From NCBI GenBank assembly GCA_023079485.1, contig CM041085.1, positions 34,581,121 to 34,645,120 on the forward strand: a DNA stretch of 64,000 nt, written 5' to 3'. Made by a program: the position numbers and the translations under genes. Of this stretch, positions 63,091-64,000 are shown piece after piece. Positions within the stretch are counted from its first letter, which is position 1, and every line of letters begins with the position of its first letter. Source of the stretch: Archilochus colubris. Lineage: Eukaryota > Chordata > Aves > Apodiformes > Trochilidae. The notes under the pieces are model-generated. The model made no database searches and had not been told where the DNA came from. It worked only from the letters and a program-made list of their open reading frames with translations.

Positions 63091-63732
63091 AATTACATTA
63101 TTAAAAGTTTTTATTTAGGTTTGGTCAGTACAGGTAAGATAATATTGGAGTCACAGAGCAATATGCATAAACAGGATACAACAGTTCTTAAAAACTGAGT
63201 AACTATGCACACAATTCATAAACATTCGGTCACCTAAGGAGAAAATGCACAGATGTATGGTGGGAAAAACTGTAATTAACACTGAAACTACTACAGGACT
63301 CCTTCAGTAAGTCCATCTTTTAGTGATAAAACTACTGTACTGGGCAAACTTGGCAGTCATAAACCCACAACTATTATGACAGATCTTGAAGGTGGTGTAA
63401 CTATAACAGTATGAGTAAGAATGCCCTTACACAGCACAGGTTCTAAATATACACAGATTTGTACAGACATCATTTATGTTATACTTTATGGAAATAATTT
63501 CCATTTCAACTTCACATTAACTCATATAAAAATAACTTGAGCTACACAAACGTCCTTTTAGCAACATTCAACGTAATTAACTGTTAAAATTTCCAAAGTG
63601 GCAGAGGTATTGAAGCAAAAAGAAACCCACAAAAAGGCAAAATTGTGACAAGTATGCACTAATTTAAACGGCTTCTGGACAGTATCCTCTCCCAATTTCA
63701 ATGACACTGTATAAAAATGCTGCAGAAAAATG
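63090..63732 (-). promoter_or_regulatory. WTAP: WTAP 3' UTR with poly(A) signal
   Basis: From the WTAP stop the minus strand runs through AT-rich untranslated sequence to a canonical AATAAA at 63115-63110. A T/G-rich stretch (TTCATTGTTCTGCGTTGG) follows it, a good downstream element. The predicted 3' UTR is about 630-640 nt. The cleavage position is inferred. Confidence 0.65.
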
Positions 63733-64000
63733 TTACAAAACTGAACCCTGCACATTTACACCGGAGTCCAAACCATTCTGGACATGACGAGAACCCACAG
63801 TTCTGTTACCTTTCATGCTTACTGTTTTCTCCTCTTGAGGATCATGATTGGAGTCTGTGTCATTTGAGTGGTGAGTGAGAGAGTTTTCACTGCCAGTGGG
63901 AGAGTCTACACTTTCATACCCAGTACTGAGTTGGTTTATGTAGCTACCACCTCCTCTACCAGTTCTATCTTCAGAGTGGTTGGACAGCTTATTACCATTC
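63733..64000 (-). CDS. WTAP: WTAP C-terminal part (last 88 codons; rest beyond window)
   Basis: WTAP is the regulatory subunit that brings METTL3-METTL14 to nuclear speckles for N6-adenosine methylation of RNA. The frame runs in from the window edge (one base then 88 codons) to a TAA at 63735-63733. The visible segment is the low-complexity Ser/Asn/Gly-rich tail: NHSEDRTGRGGGSY, then GYESVDSPTGSENSLTHH, DPQEEK, and a terminus ending NVQGSVL. It matches the vertebrate WTAP C terminus closely as I know it; the N-terminal coiled coil that binds METTL3-METTL14 lies outside. No splice acceptor was seen inside, so this is one terminal exon. It has the same strand as SOD2 and lies upstream of it. 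Confidence 0.96.
   Translation of the reverse strand, partial: NGNKLSNHSEDRTGRGGGSYINQLSTGYESVDSPTGSENSLTHHSNDTDSNHDPQEEKTVSMKGNRTVGSRHVQNGLDSGVNVQGSVL

Noticed and set aside
1..64000. tRNA, rRNA, CRISPR arrays, integrons, prokaryotic operons
   Set aside because: None was seen. The window is vertebrate nuclear DNA, and no cloverleaf-forming box A/box B pair was noticed by eye.

Overview
This is vertebrate nuclear DNA, almost certainly from a bird. It has intron-split genes with GT/AG splice sites and one CpG island. It carries many CR1 LINE fragments whose 3' ends finish in the short ATTCTATG-type repeats typical of avian CR1, plus a piece that resembles an avian ERVL-type LTR. There are no bacterial-style operons, CRISPR arrays, or insertion sequences.

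Two genes can be named, both on the minus strand. SOD2 (mitochondrial manganese superoxide dismutase) is complete: five coding exons between 59937 (ATG) and 50902 (end of stop), giving 224 residues with every metal ligand present. A CpG island of roughly 0.8 kb (about 59390-60200) covers its start. WTAP (m6A methyltransferase complex subunit) enters from the right edge: only its last 88 codons plus the 3' UTR are inside the window (63733-64000 coding, poly(A) signal near 63110). The two genes lie in tandem on one strand, about 3.2 kb apart between the WTAP poly(A) signal and the SOD2 start codon. My recollection of mammals is a head-to-head pair, so the local order is worth checking.

The left 50 kb (1 to about 50540) lies downstream of SOD2. 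I recognise no protein-coding exon of a known family there. It holds CR1 fragments (about 11311-11622, 19721-20169, 33094-33331, 34259-34655, 38640-39148, and a decayed one near 26720-26792), one older CR1/SINE-like tail near 30560, two long purine-only satellite tracts (4388-4655 and 7522-7789), an AAAAC-rich tract (15576-15691), several perfect hairpins, and a few long but unassigned open frames. SOD2 introns carry three more CR1 fragments and the LTR-like piece.

Functionally the window pairs a mitochondrial antioxidant enzyme with an RNA-methylation factor. Nothing in the sequence shows that they work together. I found no convincing evidence of a new biological system. The most checkable oddities are the gene orientation, a hairpin exactly at a CR1 3' junction, an antisense open frame sharing the SOD2 start codon, and a 248-codon frame at 31651-32397.
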